From contig JAODUP010000188.1 in assembly GCA_025642065.1 (NCBI GenBank), forward strand, positions 538,501 through 602,500: a DNA stretch of 64,000 nt. Reading direction: 5' to 3'. Each line of letters opens with the position of its first letter. Position 1 is the stretch's first letter. This document shows, piece by piece, positions 34,001 to 57,825 of the stretch. A program made the position numbers and the translations under genes. The notes below the pieces were generated by a model. That model made no database searches. It was not told the origin of the DNA and worked only from the letters and a program-made list of their open reading frames with translations. Source of the stretch: Paralvinella palmiformis. Lineage: Eukaryota > Annelida > Polychaeta > Terebellida > Alvinellidae.

Positions 34001-36779
34001 CTTGACACTAATAAAAAAAATATTCTGAGAGTATCATTTGCTCTTCTGATTCGCGAATAACATTTCAATGAACAACCACATAGTGACTACGGTAGGTCAA
34101 TTAGTCATAAGTACCACAAATAAAAGATTCTTTATTTTCTGATGAATTTAACATGATACCAGACTGATGTGGGTGATATCCAGCCTCCCATCAGCTACAT
34201 ATCCAGGGTCGAGGTTAAAACAAAGCACTTTCACTCAAACTCATTGATGATCCAGTTATATACAATGCACCAATAACATTAGCAGACCATCATGTAGCCA
34301 TTATTGCACTTAACCATAGAAACATTTAACATAACAAATGCCGAGCGTTGACGCTAATGAGTGACCAACCAACTTGAACTAAGAGTAGGCAACTTCAAGT
34401 TGATACGGAGAAGTCTATTGAGGGAATTAGTACAACCAATGTTAGTGCAGAAACGGTCCAGAATATAACCTTTCATATGTGGCTGACCTATTAAACATAA
34501 GCGAAACAAAACATTTAGCACAGCAGTGGAACAGCTTTATGAAAGGAAACTACACACATTGAAAGCCCTGCGAGTATCCATCTTAAGTGCTGCCACCTAG
34601 CGAGCCTATAAGCAAATGGAGACGTCTCCGAGACAATACATTCATAAATCATCTGGATTATGAGGCATCTTATGACAGATGCTCTCGTCATTGAATGGCT
34701 GACGTAGATATTTTCATTTTCTTTTAAGTGGTAATTCTGTATCACCATTTGATGAAATAAACTTTACGAATGATGGAAGTTATAGATACTTGATAAAAAG
34801 CAGCTCATCTAACCGATATATAATAAAAAACATTGATTTAGGCAGAGCATCACTTCAGGTTCACATGTCAGATACAACACGCTTCTAATAACAGAGCAAT
34901 ACACCTCTGACATTTCAAAACAGACACGTTTATGTAAACTGGTGATGTAGAAAAATCAATCAAAAATGATAGAATTGATAGTTGGTTAAAATTCATTAAC
35001 ATATAAATATAATGGTGATAATCACGCCATCCTGTTAGAGGGCGGCTTCCCAATTGGCACCATCCCTTTGATCTTCTATCAACAGGTTTTCTTACACCAG
35101 ACATATCATTAGTCGGTGCTCTTTTATTAGAATATAAGATTACTTCACGAATCACATTTTGAGTGTTAGTTAGTCGGATATCTTGTATTTAATATAATCT
35201 ATGACATACTTTATCTATAACATATTTTATCATATTTTATTTATACCAATATCACAACAATATATATTCCTAGACCATCAGCTAACAAAGCCCCCCCCAA
35301 AAAAAAAAAAACCAAGAAAATCCCATTTAGCTTTAACAATAGTAATATAATCCAAATGGTTTTTGTTGACGGTTTCTGTTGACAGAATGAAAAAAATAAA
35401 AGTATTTCCGTAAGTGTCTAACTCGGTGGACAGTTACTAATGCATTTAATAAACTAATTTTTTCTCACCCCCCGTAATATATCTAACAAACAATAACACT
35501 TCTACAAAATGACAACTGACAACAAACGCTTGTACCGATGAAAGAATCAAATATAAAGAAAAAGAATCACAATTAATTTAAAGATGTACATACATATCTA
35601 AGGTGATAGTAGTCTGAAAGTGATTGACAACTACCGGGTACCTAAATCTATAGAAAACGTCATCAAATAGAACGTAGACTAGATGAAACATAGATAAATG
35701 AATATATTATATCAAAATATGGATAAAGAAGGAAACTTATGCTTACTACAGATTTAAAAAAAAATAGGAGTATAGGCCATGGTATACTGTAGTGGTGACA
35801 TCGTACCACGAGGAGTAACTTCTTTATAGGTCGGAGCAGACATTTAAATGCCACATATTTCCCTCACTTGGTCTGACCTCTAACCTCTGACCTGTGCATG
35901 CACGCACCGAAAATATATCTGTGACTTTAGTAAATGGCTGTTAATGCGAAAAAAAAAACCACCTAGGATTAAACAGGTGAATATCGATTTATAGGTGAGT
36001 GACGGTGCCTGTTCTGATAAAAACATCTGATAGCGAGAGCATCGACTGATACGCTTGATGGTGCCTGTGCTGATATAAACATGTGATCACTGATTCAAAA
36101 TCATAAGTGAGTATGTGTGTTGTGTGTGTATGTACCGGCACGCAGGTAAGTGATGATCAGATTATTTTTTTCAACTGTATTACTTATCAATTTATAACAG
36201 AAAACAATATTTTGTTTCTAAAGCATCGCAATGGTTTTGGATGTTTTGGCAAATGTCATGTTATACATTGTGAAATCTACTTGAGAACAAGATGCTGTAG
36301 GTCTAATTACTGCAGTCACAGATGTCCAGTGGATGCATACACCTCAAGAAGCCATAATGGACAAGGCACCCCCATTAGCCAAAGTATCAGTTATTTTACA
36401 CATCCATCAATATGGTTAGTTGTATAGCTTTAGATGACTTCAGTTTGACATTAATCCACAATCACGAACATATTTATCAGAACAGCATAAAACTGAATAT
36501 TTTAAATGTTTTAGCTAATATTAATAAAGAATTGAACTTTATAAAAAATTCCACTATTGGATGGCGACAGTAAATAAAATGGAGCACTCTCCCGCACATC
36601 TGGCATGATCCAAGAACCTATTTAATATCATCACCGGGCAGTACTTTGATCAGGGACATTGTCCGATGTTTATAGTACCTTCTTAAATAAGCTCAGCTAT
36701 GCTTATTTGTACGTTTCTCAGATGCGTTGGTTAACAGTTTCTGTCATCTGGTTGAACACATAGTGGCAGACTAAAAAAA
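31035..36779. other. intergenic region with little recognisable content
   Basis: AT-rich. It contains CA tracts at 31248-31266 and 33239-33269, a possible degenerate tRNA-related SINE at 32637-32816 and a C/A homopolymer pair near 35289-35311. No conserved coding sequence was recognised on either strand. The 3' UTR of the sarcospan-like gene may extend into its right part. Confidence 0.6.
32637..32816 (+). mobile_element. possible tRNA-related SINE, degenerate
   Basis: GGTGGCGTAGTTGTTGACAC resembles an A-box region and GGCTGAATCCC a B box. It ends GATGTTAAATAAAACACAC, typical of SINE tails. Single copy here, so tentative. Confidence 0.4.
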
Positions 36780-36945
36780 TGGTGCTGTTTTACGGCCAAT
36801 TCTGTGCACAAGCTAGGCTAACTGGGCCGAGCGACCTCCAAAGGTAATGAGGCGAAGTGAAAGATGAAACACCCTTCTGACATAGCCCGGCCAGGGTTTG
36901 AACCCAGGTGGCCAACCGTCCTACCAGTTGGGCCACGGAGGGGCC
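36780..36945 (-). mobile_element. SINE-A, second subfamily
   Basis: On the plus strand GTGCTGTTTTACGGCC (the 3' end) runs to GGGTTTGAACCCAGGTGGCC (B box) and CAGTTGGGCCACGGAGG (A box). The tail uses TGCTGTTTTACG instead of TGATGTTTTACG, and the B box GGGTTTGAACCC marks a second subfamily. Confidence 0.85.
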
Positions 36946-37384
36946 CGGTGGTAGAATAAACACTAAATACCTTAAAGAAGCAAAGAATGGCATATTTCTG
37001 TTGCAGGAAGTCTCTCCTTAGTTATTTCGAAAATTATGAAGAATCTTTGGCACTTTAAAAAAATCTTAAACAAAACTCAAAACATTAACACAGATGTAAA
37101 CATTTCCAAGAAAGCTGAGCAATATTTGGACATCATCCGTTTAAAGATAAATACGAACACAAAAAGGTGCTGACTAAAAAAGATAGGTGTTTATAGCTCA
37201 AATGGATGAAAACAACCGCAGACAACAGAGATTATTATTTAAAATTAATTAAACAAAAACAGGAAGTGAACTAAACAATTCATCTAACAAACAATTATAA
37301 ATATATCCATACAAAATATAACCTTCTGGTATTTAAATGTAAATATTAAATCAGAGTCAGCGTTAGGTGTTCAGGTATTTGGAG

Positions 37385-37510
37385 GGGAGTTGTTTACCCT
37401 CAGGTGATGGTCAAACCTGGGACGAATCCCACAAACACAGGCATGAGCCGAATTCAAACCCACAACCTGGAGGCTTGCAGGGCAGTGCTCTGACCAGTGC
37501 ACTACCCCCC
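37385..37510 (-). mobile_element. SINE-C-like tRNA-derived element
   Basis: The minus strand reads GGTAGTGCACTGGTCAGAGC as A-box region and GGTTGTGGGTTTGAATTC as B box. The same head type recurs near 57040 and 58610. Confidence 0.6.
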
Positions 37511-37637
37511 CCCCCCAATATTTGGACATGAACATTTTTACCACCAACTATTATATTTAGGATATTTACTATTTTTTTAAACATTATACAATAGTTTATA
37601 CTTTTATGGGATTGTGCGTTATTATTATTATTAAACG

Positions 37638-37638
<1 letters not shown>

Positions 37639-37693
<55 letters not shown>
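37639..37693. repeat. (TA)n microsatellite
   Basis: About 27 uninterrupted TA units. Confidence 0.97.
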
Positions 37694-37695
<2 letters not shown>

Positions 37696-38022
37696 TTCAT
37701 TATGTCAATTGGAGTCAATGGAATAAAAACACACATCACTCATCAAACTTTAGTGTTTATAACTTATGTAAACAACAACATAACATGTAAACTTTTAGTA
37801 TGAGGATCATAATAAATGTGCTGCCTATGAATTAGTCTGATATTAATTGTTTGCCTTAGCAACATAATCACTAATTGCAGGCTGCGATCAGAGAAGGGTT
37901 GAGTTGTGTGCGGAGGTATCATGAGTGGGGTTGTCGTGGTTACGATGCTGCGTGACCTTTCCGATGGTAATTGGGCTGCCTTGACCTTGGTCTTTGAAGT
38001 AGGGCGGGTTAGAGGGGTCAGA

Positions 38023-49359
<11,337 letters not shown>

Positions 49360-49396
49360 CTCGCGGTATCCGCCTACGACACGTCGGCATCACCGA
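49360..49396 (-). other. SSPN: probable 5' UTR segment of the sarcospan-like gene
   Basis: On the minus strand CATTTATTTTACAG is a good acceptor ending at 49397, followed by 37 bases and the ATG. At least one non-coding first exon farther right is implied. Confidence 0.55.
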
Positions 49397-50343
49397 CTGT
49401 AAAATAAATGACAGTAAATGACCGGATAACCGACAACAGGAAACGGAAGGAGAACAAAATTAATTACGGGGTCGACGATGAGACAGATAGCCGAAAAATA
49501 TCGACGCCACAATGTAGACCGGTCGCAAAATAATTATAATTATCAATCTATAACATCGAACGTTATCAGACATTTATTGTACTTGTAACGTGAACCTCAG
49601 AACAGCTGGTGGTCCACTGGATGGGGGGGGGGGGGACCTGATGATGCGGATTATTTGGTACACCACCACCAGGAAAGGTCTGACCAACAATTCATATACG
49701 ACAAGTGATAACTATAGCGTTGATTGACGGGCGGACGGCTCTAAAACGCCCCCCCCCCCCGATCCTGAATCAAATCGACCGACTGAATGAGAGACACCAA
49801 AAATTACGACACGATATGATGAATCGCGGTAAAGATAAACGACAATAAACTTATATCGGTATCTCAGATAATAAAACAAAGTCCTCCATTAACGTCACAA
49901 TGAAAGAGATACGGCTCTGACATTTACTGATAATGACTCGGAGCGATTTTTGTCTCATACCCAACGAATATTGATTAATTATGATTCTCATTGGGATTAT
50001 TAACGCCTAACGAAATGATGTGTAACGCGTTGGTTAGTTACAGGATCAATACGACGGCATAAATCCCGATAGCATAGATCAGCTAAACTAGCGTGGAATA
50101 CGTACAAGTTCTACCAAACGTCATGTGCTATTTATCATAAGTTTGGCGGGATGGCATCGTAAACCCGGACAGCGGGAACAACTCCGCACACACCATCCAC
50201 CATCAAATTATCCACGCCATTTTACACTATATGTGAGACTATACAACCAACCTGAGTTTTGTACTGGAGGCCATATTTCGTCGTTTTGTTTGTTGTTAAT
50301 CGATAATATTCACATCAGCAAGCTGTACCAAGTCAACTAGTAT

Positions 50344-50344
<1 letters not shown>

Positions 50345-50378
<34 letters not shown>
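50345..50378. repeat. (TG)n microsatellite
   Basis: Simple TG run. Confidence 0.95.
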
Positions 50379-50379
<1 letters not shown>

Positions 50380-50725
50380 TCGAGTACAACCGCATAACGT
50401 TGACGTAACCGATGATGTTTATGGATTACGCGCCGACACTTTTTATCCGCGATAACCAGGTCACCTCCGACAACGGCTGTCCGTTTTATCCAATCATAGT
50501 GACGCCGTGTTTCCGTTTTTATCCGGACGCCACAAATACGATACCGCGGCTTTGATGCGATAAGCGGTTACCGGCCGGATCAATCGGTGTCTCCGGTGGT
50601 CAGCGTGAACTGCTGTCCTTCGGCCGTTTGGAGACTCTCGTCGAGGTTTGTTTTCGGCTCCGCGTTACAAAAGCGATCAGTCTACGTTTGTCGCCCGAAC
50701 AGCCCGTCAAAGTCCGTGCCGGTTA

Positions 50726-50917
50726 AGATGATTGATGTTCTACGCCCACTTTTGTGCACATGGTGTGATGGTAGACTAAATAGGCCGAGCGACCTCCAAA
50801 GGTAATGAAGCGAAGTCAAGGATGAAATACCCTCTTCGGGTATGCCCACGCCCAGATTCGAACTCGGGTGGTAGTGATCTGTGGTCCAACGCGCTACCAA
50901 CTAGACCACGGAGGTGT
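50726..50917 (-). mobile_element. SINE-A, full-length copy with a small internal insertion
   Basis: GATGATTGATGTTCTACGCC (3' end) to AGATTCGAACTCGGG (B box) and GACCACGGAGGTG. About 8 extra bases (GTGTGATG) split the TGGTAGGCTA block. A possible 7-bp duplication, GTTAAGA, flanks it. Confidence 0.88.
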
Positions 50918-52547
50918 GTTAAGAGAGATAACACCGGTGAGCCAGAAGCTTTAATTATCTGACTACAAAGGCGACACAAAACCTGGTGGATGACAGTGTT
51001 CCGGTCGCTCTTCTAAACCATCTTTGCGTCTTGAAGTTCACAGCATCAACACTTCCGTTTCCCGCATCGGCGGGGGATCTGCTCACCGACTAAATCTGCT
51101 TTCAGCGTGTCGTTTTTCGCGTTCATTGTTCCGTCTGTGGTGAGAGCGAAAATCCCCGAACAACGTGTTGTTTATTTCACTAGACGACCGCGCAGCCGCC
51201 AAGAACGAGGGATCTCCGAGGCGGCTTCCGAAACGGCAGGCGCTGGACGAAAAAAAGGCACATCACACGCCAACGTGAGCACCGAAATGGGAAACGCAAT
51301 ATAAACATTGGCATCTTGAAACCTGAACGAAGAAGGCGGCACTTCCTGACAGACGGTTGTTAGCCGCACACACACGAACCAAGCTCGAGATCCGGGCTCG
51401 TTAGCCGGCAGCCACCAAATCCCCGCACTAACTTTCTCACTCCTTTCTCACTCGTTCTTCCGGACACGTCAAAACACCACTTCTCGCGTACGTCTCTCTC
51501 CACACACACACACACACACACACACACAGTCCGAGCGCCGCGGCTAACCTTGAACAAACCGGTGATGGGTTCTCTCGAAGCGCTGGAAATCCCGTTCGCA
51601 TGGAATGCCGGTCTGCTGGGCTTATTACCTACCCTAAGCCGGGTCAACTCGCCACGATAAAGCTCATTTACCGAAACGGCTGGCCAGCAGGAAGAAGGAA
51701 AAAGGCCGTAATTACACATTCCTGTACTAAAACTCGACGCTAAGACGGTACTGACGAAGAACCCAGGAACGGTCCTTACCCAGCTTGCCCAGTGGGTTGA
51801 CTAGTGCCGACGTTGCAACTGTGGAAGTTTATTTCCAATCAGCTTGCCCACACCCACACAGAAATGGCTGGCCCAGGCCTATCATTAATATCACACCGTG
51901 CTGTGTCCAGTAGCGTACGTACGGCTTGTCGCTCCCAGGGTGTTCGTATCACAAGTTCTCGTTCCACGCCGTGGCCGATCTAATTGAGCTTGATCCCGCT
52001 AATACTCGCTGCTCCGTTAGCGGGATGGACGAGGGGACCCTTCCTCCGTGCAACACCCCCCACACGCATCCCCCCCCCGTACGACTGGCATAATAAAGCA
52101 GGCGGTTAGCGCGGCATATTGTTCGGGATTCACTTACAATCCGGACTCACATATTATATTATTCAGCTGGATAATGTCCTGTAAACACTGGCCGGACTTC
52201 AGGCCGATCCACAATCCATCGCCCCACAGGTGTATTTATTTAGACTCCCCGACTAAAACAAGTCGAAGGTCCTAGCTACAGGGTATATTAGAGGTCAGAC
52301 AATGACGTCGACCATAGGCTGTGCTGATTCTCCCCGAAAAACAAAACGTAGACGTCGACCATAATTCATTTCATATTACAAAGACTGTTTTATAATTCGT
52401 TTCCTGTGCCCAGGGACACACTGATGGTGGCCCAAGTACAACATCAATATTTCACTGCATACATAAAATACATATCTAAAGGTCCCTCAGCCAAACCAGA
52501 CTGTCGGTTATTTCAATAAAAAACTAGTAAGTGAGCTCGTTTGAAAT

Positions 52548-52591
52548 ATTATTTTCTCACATATATATATATATATATATGAGAAAATAAT
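52548..52591. repeat. perfect palindrome around (AT)n
   Basis: ATTATTTTCTCA, C(AT)10, then TGAGAAAATAAT: perfect 12-bp arms, each side of an AT run. Confidence 0.85.
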
Positions 52592-52958
52592 AATATATCC
52601 AATTATCTCCAATTGATGTTTTATTTCACAATCTATGTGATAGACATGATCATATTTTCAACAATGGTATAGTCAATTCTTTATGTATGCTGTTATTCAG
52701 TGAACATTCAATTAAACCCCGCTGTGTTAATATCACTTTAGACCACAAATATTATATTATGTTTATTGTATTCCATGTCATGTCTCTGTATATCTGTTGT
52801 AATGAACATTGTATTCTAGGCCATATTATTGTACTATCTGTTTTAAAATATATTATGTCCCATGTGATACTGCTATATAGGTTTTAATGTATTTACTATA
52901 CTGCTATATTTCTCCAGTTATGGAGGTTGAATTAAATTATTAAATAAAAATAAATAAT

Positions 52959-52981
52959 ACACACACACACACACACTCACT

Positions 52982-53020
<39 letters not shown>

Positions 53021-53022
53021 TA
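52959..53022. repeat. compound (AC)n(TA)n microsatellite
   Basis: AC run interrupted by TCAC units, then about 13 TA units. Confidence 0.95.
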
Positions 53023-53255
53023 TTATTTATTTTTATATATATTCGTGTAATTTGTTTATGTAAATTACCAATGCTTGATCAAATACATTTTTACACACAT
53101 ACACATACACATGTGTGCGCGCATGCTCGTACGTATGGGGACACACATAAACAAGTATTAAGAAGGAAGCATTGATTCAATAAAACAGACACTGATCCAT
53201 CAATATGTATAAATACTTAACAATAAACAAGTATATGGAGTTAATTAGGTGAATA

Positions 53256-53309
53256 ACGGCCCATTTAGCCTACCTTGTGCACAAAAGTGGCCGTAAAACA
53301 TCAATCATC
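53256..53309 (+). mobile_element. SINE-A, 5'-truncated copy with target duplication
   Basis: Only CGGCCCATTTAGCCTACC to AAACATCAATCATC, the last third of SINE-A. AATTAGGTGAATA flanks it at 53243-53255 and 53310-53322, so truncation happened at insertion. Confidence 0.9.
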
Positions 53310-53418
53310 AATTAGGTGAATATAAGAATATACATACTCAAAAGATAAATAAAAATGGCTTTAAAGGGGCATATTAAATTAATGAAAAATCATTAAATAA
53401 ATAAATATAATTCAAAAT

Positions 53419-53419
<1 letters not shown>

Positions 53420-53449
<30 letters not shown>
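53420..53449. repeat. (GT)n microsatellite
   Basis: GT run followed by CTGTC-rich sequence. Confidence 0.95.
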
Positions 53450-53822
53450 CAGTCTGTCGGTCAATCTGGCCGTCTGTCTGTATTTGTGTATGGCCGTCTC
53501 TGTGTCTGCCATTGTGTCTGCATGTCTGTCGGCGACAGAACCTGATCACAAGATTGTCGTATTCACTATCAGTCCCGTTGAACAAACAACCATTATAACA
53601 TTACACACCATGGTATCAGACCACCCTTATTACAGCCAAATCGGATCCAATTACCATACAGCAATCGACTTATGCTGAAAAACTCTCCTAGCCAGTCTTA
53701 TGGGAGACAACAGATGTCAGATGTCCGAGGGGGTGGGTGAGTGAGATTTTAAATAAAAGGGCCTTTTCTCGGTGTTTACATACTTTCCAGTGTCAACTTA
53801 TTTATGTTCTAACAGAGCATAA

Positions 53823-54000
53823 GGGCGCCTCCGTGGTCTAACTGGTAGCGTGTTGGACTACTACCACCTGGGTTCGAATCTCGGCGTGGGCATATCTGAA
53901 GGTTGTGTCATCTTTGACTTTGCTTCATTACATTTGGAGGTCGCTCGGCCCATTTAGCCTACCATGTGCATAACAATGGCCGTAAAACATCAATCATCAA
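53823..54000 (+). mobile_element. SINE-A copy with a small head deletion
   Basis: GGGCGCCTCCGTGGTCTAAC head, GGTTCGAATCTCGGCGTGGG B box, tail CATCAATCATCAA. The CACAGATCA block is missing. CTAACAGA lies on both sides (from 53809 and 54001). Confidence 0.92.
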
Positions 54001-54358
54001 CTAACAGAACGTGTGTGTGTGTGTGTACGCGCACACGCGCGTGCGTGTATGTACAGTGAAGGACCACTAGTACATCAGCTTCAGCGAGCTTCATCATACA
54101 ACTATACACCTCTGTCAGATACTGTAGGAAGAGGGATATCAGCAATGGATATATTTTAACGTCAAAGTGATTAGCATTCTGCCTGATATGAGAGATGCTC
54201 AGAAGATTGGCTAACAATAAATACACCTTTTAGAGAGGTATCTTTATTATTGTCTGTGTATAGAGGTTCATCAATATTAATGATGCTACCCTTTTTACCG
54301 CTTATCACTTTAATTCACTGGGATATGGTTAGACTATTAGTAAAGTGATGTAATGGTG

Positions 54359-54544
54359 ATGATGATGATGATGATGATTGATGTTTTATGGCCACTTCTG
54401 TGCACATGGTAAGCTAAATTGGCCGAGCGACCTACAAAGGTAATGAAACAAAGTCGAAGATGAAACACCCTTCAGATATGCCCGCGCCGAGATTCGAACT
54501 CAGGTGGTAGTGATCTGTGGTCCAGTTAGACCATGGAGACGCGC
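54359..54544 (-). mobile_element. SINE-A, near full-length, long (GAT)n tail
   Basis: A run of GATGATGATG precedes ATTGATGTTTTATGGCCAC. B box AGATTCGAACTCAGG. An imperfect duplication, AAAGTGATGTAATG / AAAGCGATGCAATG, flanks it. Confidence 0.9.
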
Positions 54545-54944
54545 TTAAAGCGATGCAATGAAGAGCTTATGTATTATACCTACATCTTAGTGTATGCAAT
54601 CTAGTTCGAATCGGGCCCACGCCTGTCTCTGTCTGTTTTGTTATACTAAGGAACTGCCTCTCGCCCGTATGTTCCAGGTTTGGTTCAATCATTTAATCAA
54701 GTTATAGACTATCTCGAAACAAACGAAACGAATTGTTTAGACTCAAGGCATTCAACTATTATTTAGAACTTTAGCTTTATTATGTTGACATAATTATTCA
54801 GGTCAACATCTAATTTGTAACTAATGACAGTGGTAATAGTAAACATGATGGTGATTGTAAACATGTTGATAATTATAACCGCTGTGGTGATTACAAACAC
54901 AATGGTAATTGTAAACATGATGGCTTCCTACTGGTATCAGCCCG

Positions 54945-55105
54945 CTCTGATAATACACTTAATTAAGGACCGTGCTTCAGTTCTGAAAGGTCACTGGTTT
55001 GAATCTGACCGACAGCTGGTTTGTGGGATGTATCATCCATGGACTGGCCCCTCAACCATATCACTTCTAAGCGTGACCGGGCACGATGGTAAACAAAACA
55101 CCCAC
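54945..55105 (+). mobile_element. possible SINE of another tRNA-related family
   Basis: GGTCACTGGTTTGAATCTGA gives a B-box-like motif, followed by TTTGTGGGATGTATCATCCA and an end AAACAAAACACC. The A box is weak. Confidence 0.35.
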
Positions 55106-55366
55106 TCCTACTGATATCAAAATGCAATCTGACGTATAAAGAATATAATGCGTCTGATCCATTGTCGCTCCAGGATTTTCACATCTGCCATTCTGCCATT
55201 TTGGAATTCTCCACCCTGGATCCTATCACCAACATCCATAAATTACGACCAGAGTAGGCGACATAAGAAAGAAATTCTCGATTGATGCAGTAGATACTTT
55301 AATTTCCATTTTCATGGATTTGTGTTAGCTTTGACTGTTGACATCCTACGAATGGGATTTATCAGA

Positions 55367-55521
55367 TTGATGATTGATGTTTTACGGCCACTTTTGTGCA
55401 CCTATTAGGCTAAATGGGCCGAGCGACCTCCAAAGTTAATGAAGCGAAGTCACGCCGCGATTCGAACTCGGGTGGTGGTGATCTGTAGTACAACGCGCTA
55501 CCAATTAGACCACGGAAGCGC
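55367..55521 (-). mobile_element. SINE-A copy with an internal deletion
   Basis: GATGATTGATGTTTTACGGC to CGCGATTCGAACTCGGGTGG and GACCACGGAAGCGCC. About 25 bases after GAAGCGAAGTCA are missing. Confidence 0.9.
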
Positions 55522-55626
55522 CACTCATCACATTAAAGCACAATCAGATTAAAATCTATATTCTAGCAGACACAGGCATCATGATGATCATATAAATATA
55601 TAGTCCGCTTCTATAAACGTATTAGA

Positions 55627-55720
55627 GGGCACAGACGTAGCGCGTTAGACCACAGATCACTGCCACCCGTGTTCAAATCTCGGCGTGGGCATATCTGAAG
55701 GTTGTTTCATCTTTGACTTT
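55627..55720 (+). mobile_element. SINE-A, 3'-truncated fragment
   Basis: Head CACAGACGTAGCGCGTTAGA, CCACAGATCACTGCCACC and B box GTTCAAATCTC to GTTTCATCTTTGACTTT, where similarity stops. Confidence 0.85.
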
Positions 55721-56049
55721 ATCAAACGTTGGTATGTATAACATCGCGAAAGGTCAAACCGGACAAACTGCTCAAAGGACTAACAATAAAAGTAGTCAAG
55801 TTGTTCGAGGTGAGTGGATAACGAATGACCAGATGGTAGCTAACTGGATACATGGATCTACGGATTGAAACCCGGATCAGGCAAGGAGAATTGGTTGGTG
55901 GCGAAACTGAAGACAAATGTCCTTGATTTCCCGAAGGCGGTAACCATGCCGTCGTCTTTCTTCGCCTGGATTACTGGATACTCTCACTAACAGTAAGAGC
56001 TTCCACATGAAACGGAGTGTCTAGATACCATAACATGTATGTATGTATT

Positions 56050-56494
56050 AGACCTGAGGCAGATACGTTTCAAATGTATCTAGATAAGTTTAACAGTTAC
56101 ATTGAAATATGCTCAGATACAGTTACATATCTAGATAAATGATTTATGAATGTATCTATATAAGATGCAGTTACATTCCAAATGTATCTAGATACATTTA
56201 CAGTTACATTTTCTGTGTGGTGTATTTTGTAATTGGGTGTATATTTGTGTGTGAAAGATTATACAATACTAATGACAATCGTTATTAGTGTTAAAATATG
56301 CAATTACATATATGAGCATTTAAAATAATCATGTATCTAAATCCATCTAAAATTCAGATACATTTGCAATGTATCTAGGTATGTTACAGTTACATTTGAA
56401 AAATTTACACATGTATCTAGATGCATGAGAGTTACATTGAAAACAGTATTTAGATACAATGTATCTAGATACAAAATGTAACCGCCCCAGGTCT
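56050..56494. mobile_element. MITE-like element with repeated palindromic GTATCTAGATAC motifs
   Basis: The left end AGACCTGAGGCAGATAC and the reverse complement of the right end, AGACCTGGGGCGGTTAC, form terminal inverted repeats. Inside, GTATCTAGATAC-type motifs alternate with AGTTACATT blocks in both orientations. TGTATGTAT lies on both sides (56040-56048, 56498-56506), possibly a target duplication but also low complexity. No coding capacity. Subterminal motif repetition is a hAT-like habit; the superfamily is not established. Confidence 0.6.
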
Positions 56495-56929
56495 GGTTGT
56501 ATGTATGTATATATGTATGTATGTATGGAGAACTTTCTAGACGGTGGGTCTTATCAACAAAACAAATTTCCAAACAGAACACACACACACACACCGCCGC
56601 TGAATCAATCTGTTGCCTGGACCATGGAACAAGTAACATCTTGGCTGGATCTAGAACTAACAATAATTTGAGAAGACCAGACAAACAGGACCCAGCCAGG
56701 AGGATGGTAATAAACCTAACTTTGTTGGACAACAACGACCAGGTGTTGGCAACGTGTTCAGGTGTTGGTTTAAACAGAAATGCATAAAAATTGTTTCAGA
56801 TCGATTCGCGGATTCATAATTCTTGTAAAATGAATGCTTTTTCCGTTGGACTACAATGGGTTTGGAGTTGAGCCGAGTTGTCTGGCCTCGGGTTCTGATC
56901 GCGTCCGGGCCATTAATAGCCGACCGGTG

Positions 56930-57042
56930 ACTACCGAGGGGGGGGGGAACAACCCACAAATACAGATATATGCCAGATTCGAACCCACAGCCTGGAGCAT
57001 TGCAGCGCATCGCTCTAACTACTGCGCCATCGGACCACCCTA
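56930..57042 (-). mobile_element. SINE-C-like tRNA-derived element
   Basis: The minus strand reads GGTCCGATGGCGCAGTAGTT, AGAGCGATGCGCTGCAATGC and GTGGGTTCGAATC: an excellent A and B box pair. Poly-G interrupts the 3' side. Confidence 0.7.
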
Positions 57043-57758
57043 GACAAGGGCTGGAAAGAGTTACTCTGTAAGGTCACACTTAAGTACTCGTTGTGTCTCT
57101 GGTGAAACAGAAGACATTAAATCTTCCACCTCATTACAATGTTAATCATGCCTAAATCATGTCTAAACCATGCCATAATCATCCCACAAAGCTTTCCTTT
57201 GTATTTCCCAATCTGTTCATTTGGGCCTTTAAAAAATCTCTAATCGCCATCACTACAGGCTGTGACATTCTCTAAGCAGTGATTTAAATACCACTAGGAA
57301 TTGGTATATTGTTAAGAGGATTGTGGGATATAAATGTTCTACGTCTGAGAGAGAAAAATACCTTTCTCTACTATTCTACCTGTAAGTCTGTTATCAGGAT
57401 TAATCGCAGATGTTTAACTCACAGTGAACGTGAACACTACGTGCCATGTGGTGTCCCTGAATTTGACTGAGGTGTGAAAAATAGCCATTGAGCACTTACT
57501 AATCATTACCCACGTGACATCTCCAGGTAACTCTCTCTCTCTATGAAAACCAAACGCACCCCTAGCTTACTTGGCAAATCAAAGATGGCATTTTCCACTC
57601 CCCTGGCGCTTACAACAAGTTATTAAACACACACACACACACACACATACACACATACTAGTGTCTGATACAAGACAGCTTTTTCCTAAATCATTTAATC
57701 AGGTAGCAGTGTAACTCCAGATATGGCCATGGGCTTTATATACTAATGTGAGTGACAC

Positions 57759-57788
57759 ACACGCGCGCGCGCGCGCGCGCACACACAC

Positions 57789-57821
<33 letters not shown>
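57759..57821. repeat. (CG)n(CA)n(GA)n compound microsatellite
   Basis: CACACGCGCGCG run, CA units, then about 15 GA units. The CG run is potentially Z-forming. Confidence 0.95.

Positions 57822-57825
<4 letters not shown>

Larger units (their letters stand above)
49397..52100. other. CpG-rich upstream region of the sarcospan-like gene
   Basis: Visibly richer in CG dinucleotides than the rest of the window, especially about 50400-51700. It probably holds the non-coding first exon and promoter of the minus-strand gene. No conserved coding sequence was recognised. It contains SINE-A, a TG run at 50345-50378 and a CA run at 51501-51528. Confidence 0.45.
52101..53255. other. intergenic, microsatellite-containing
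   Basis: No gene recognised. It contains the TA hairpin at 52548-52591 and a CA/TA tract at 52959-53022. Confidence 0.6.
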
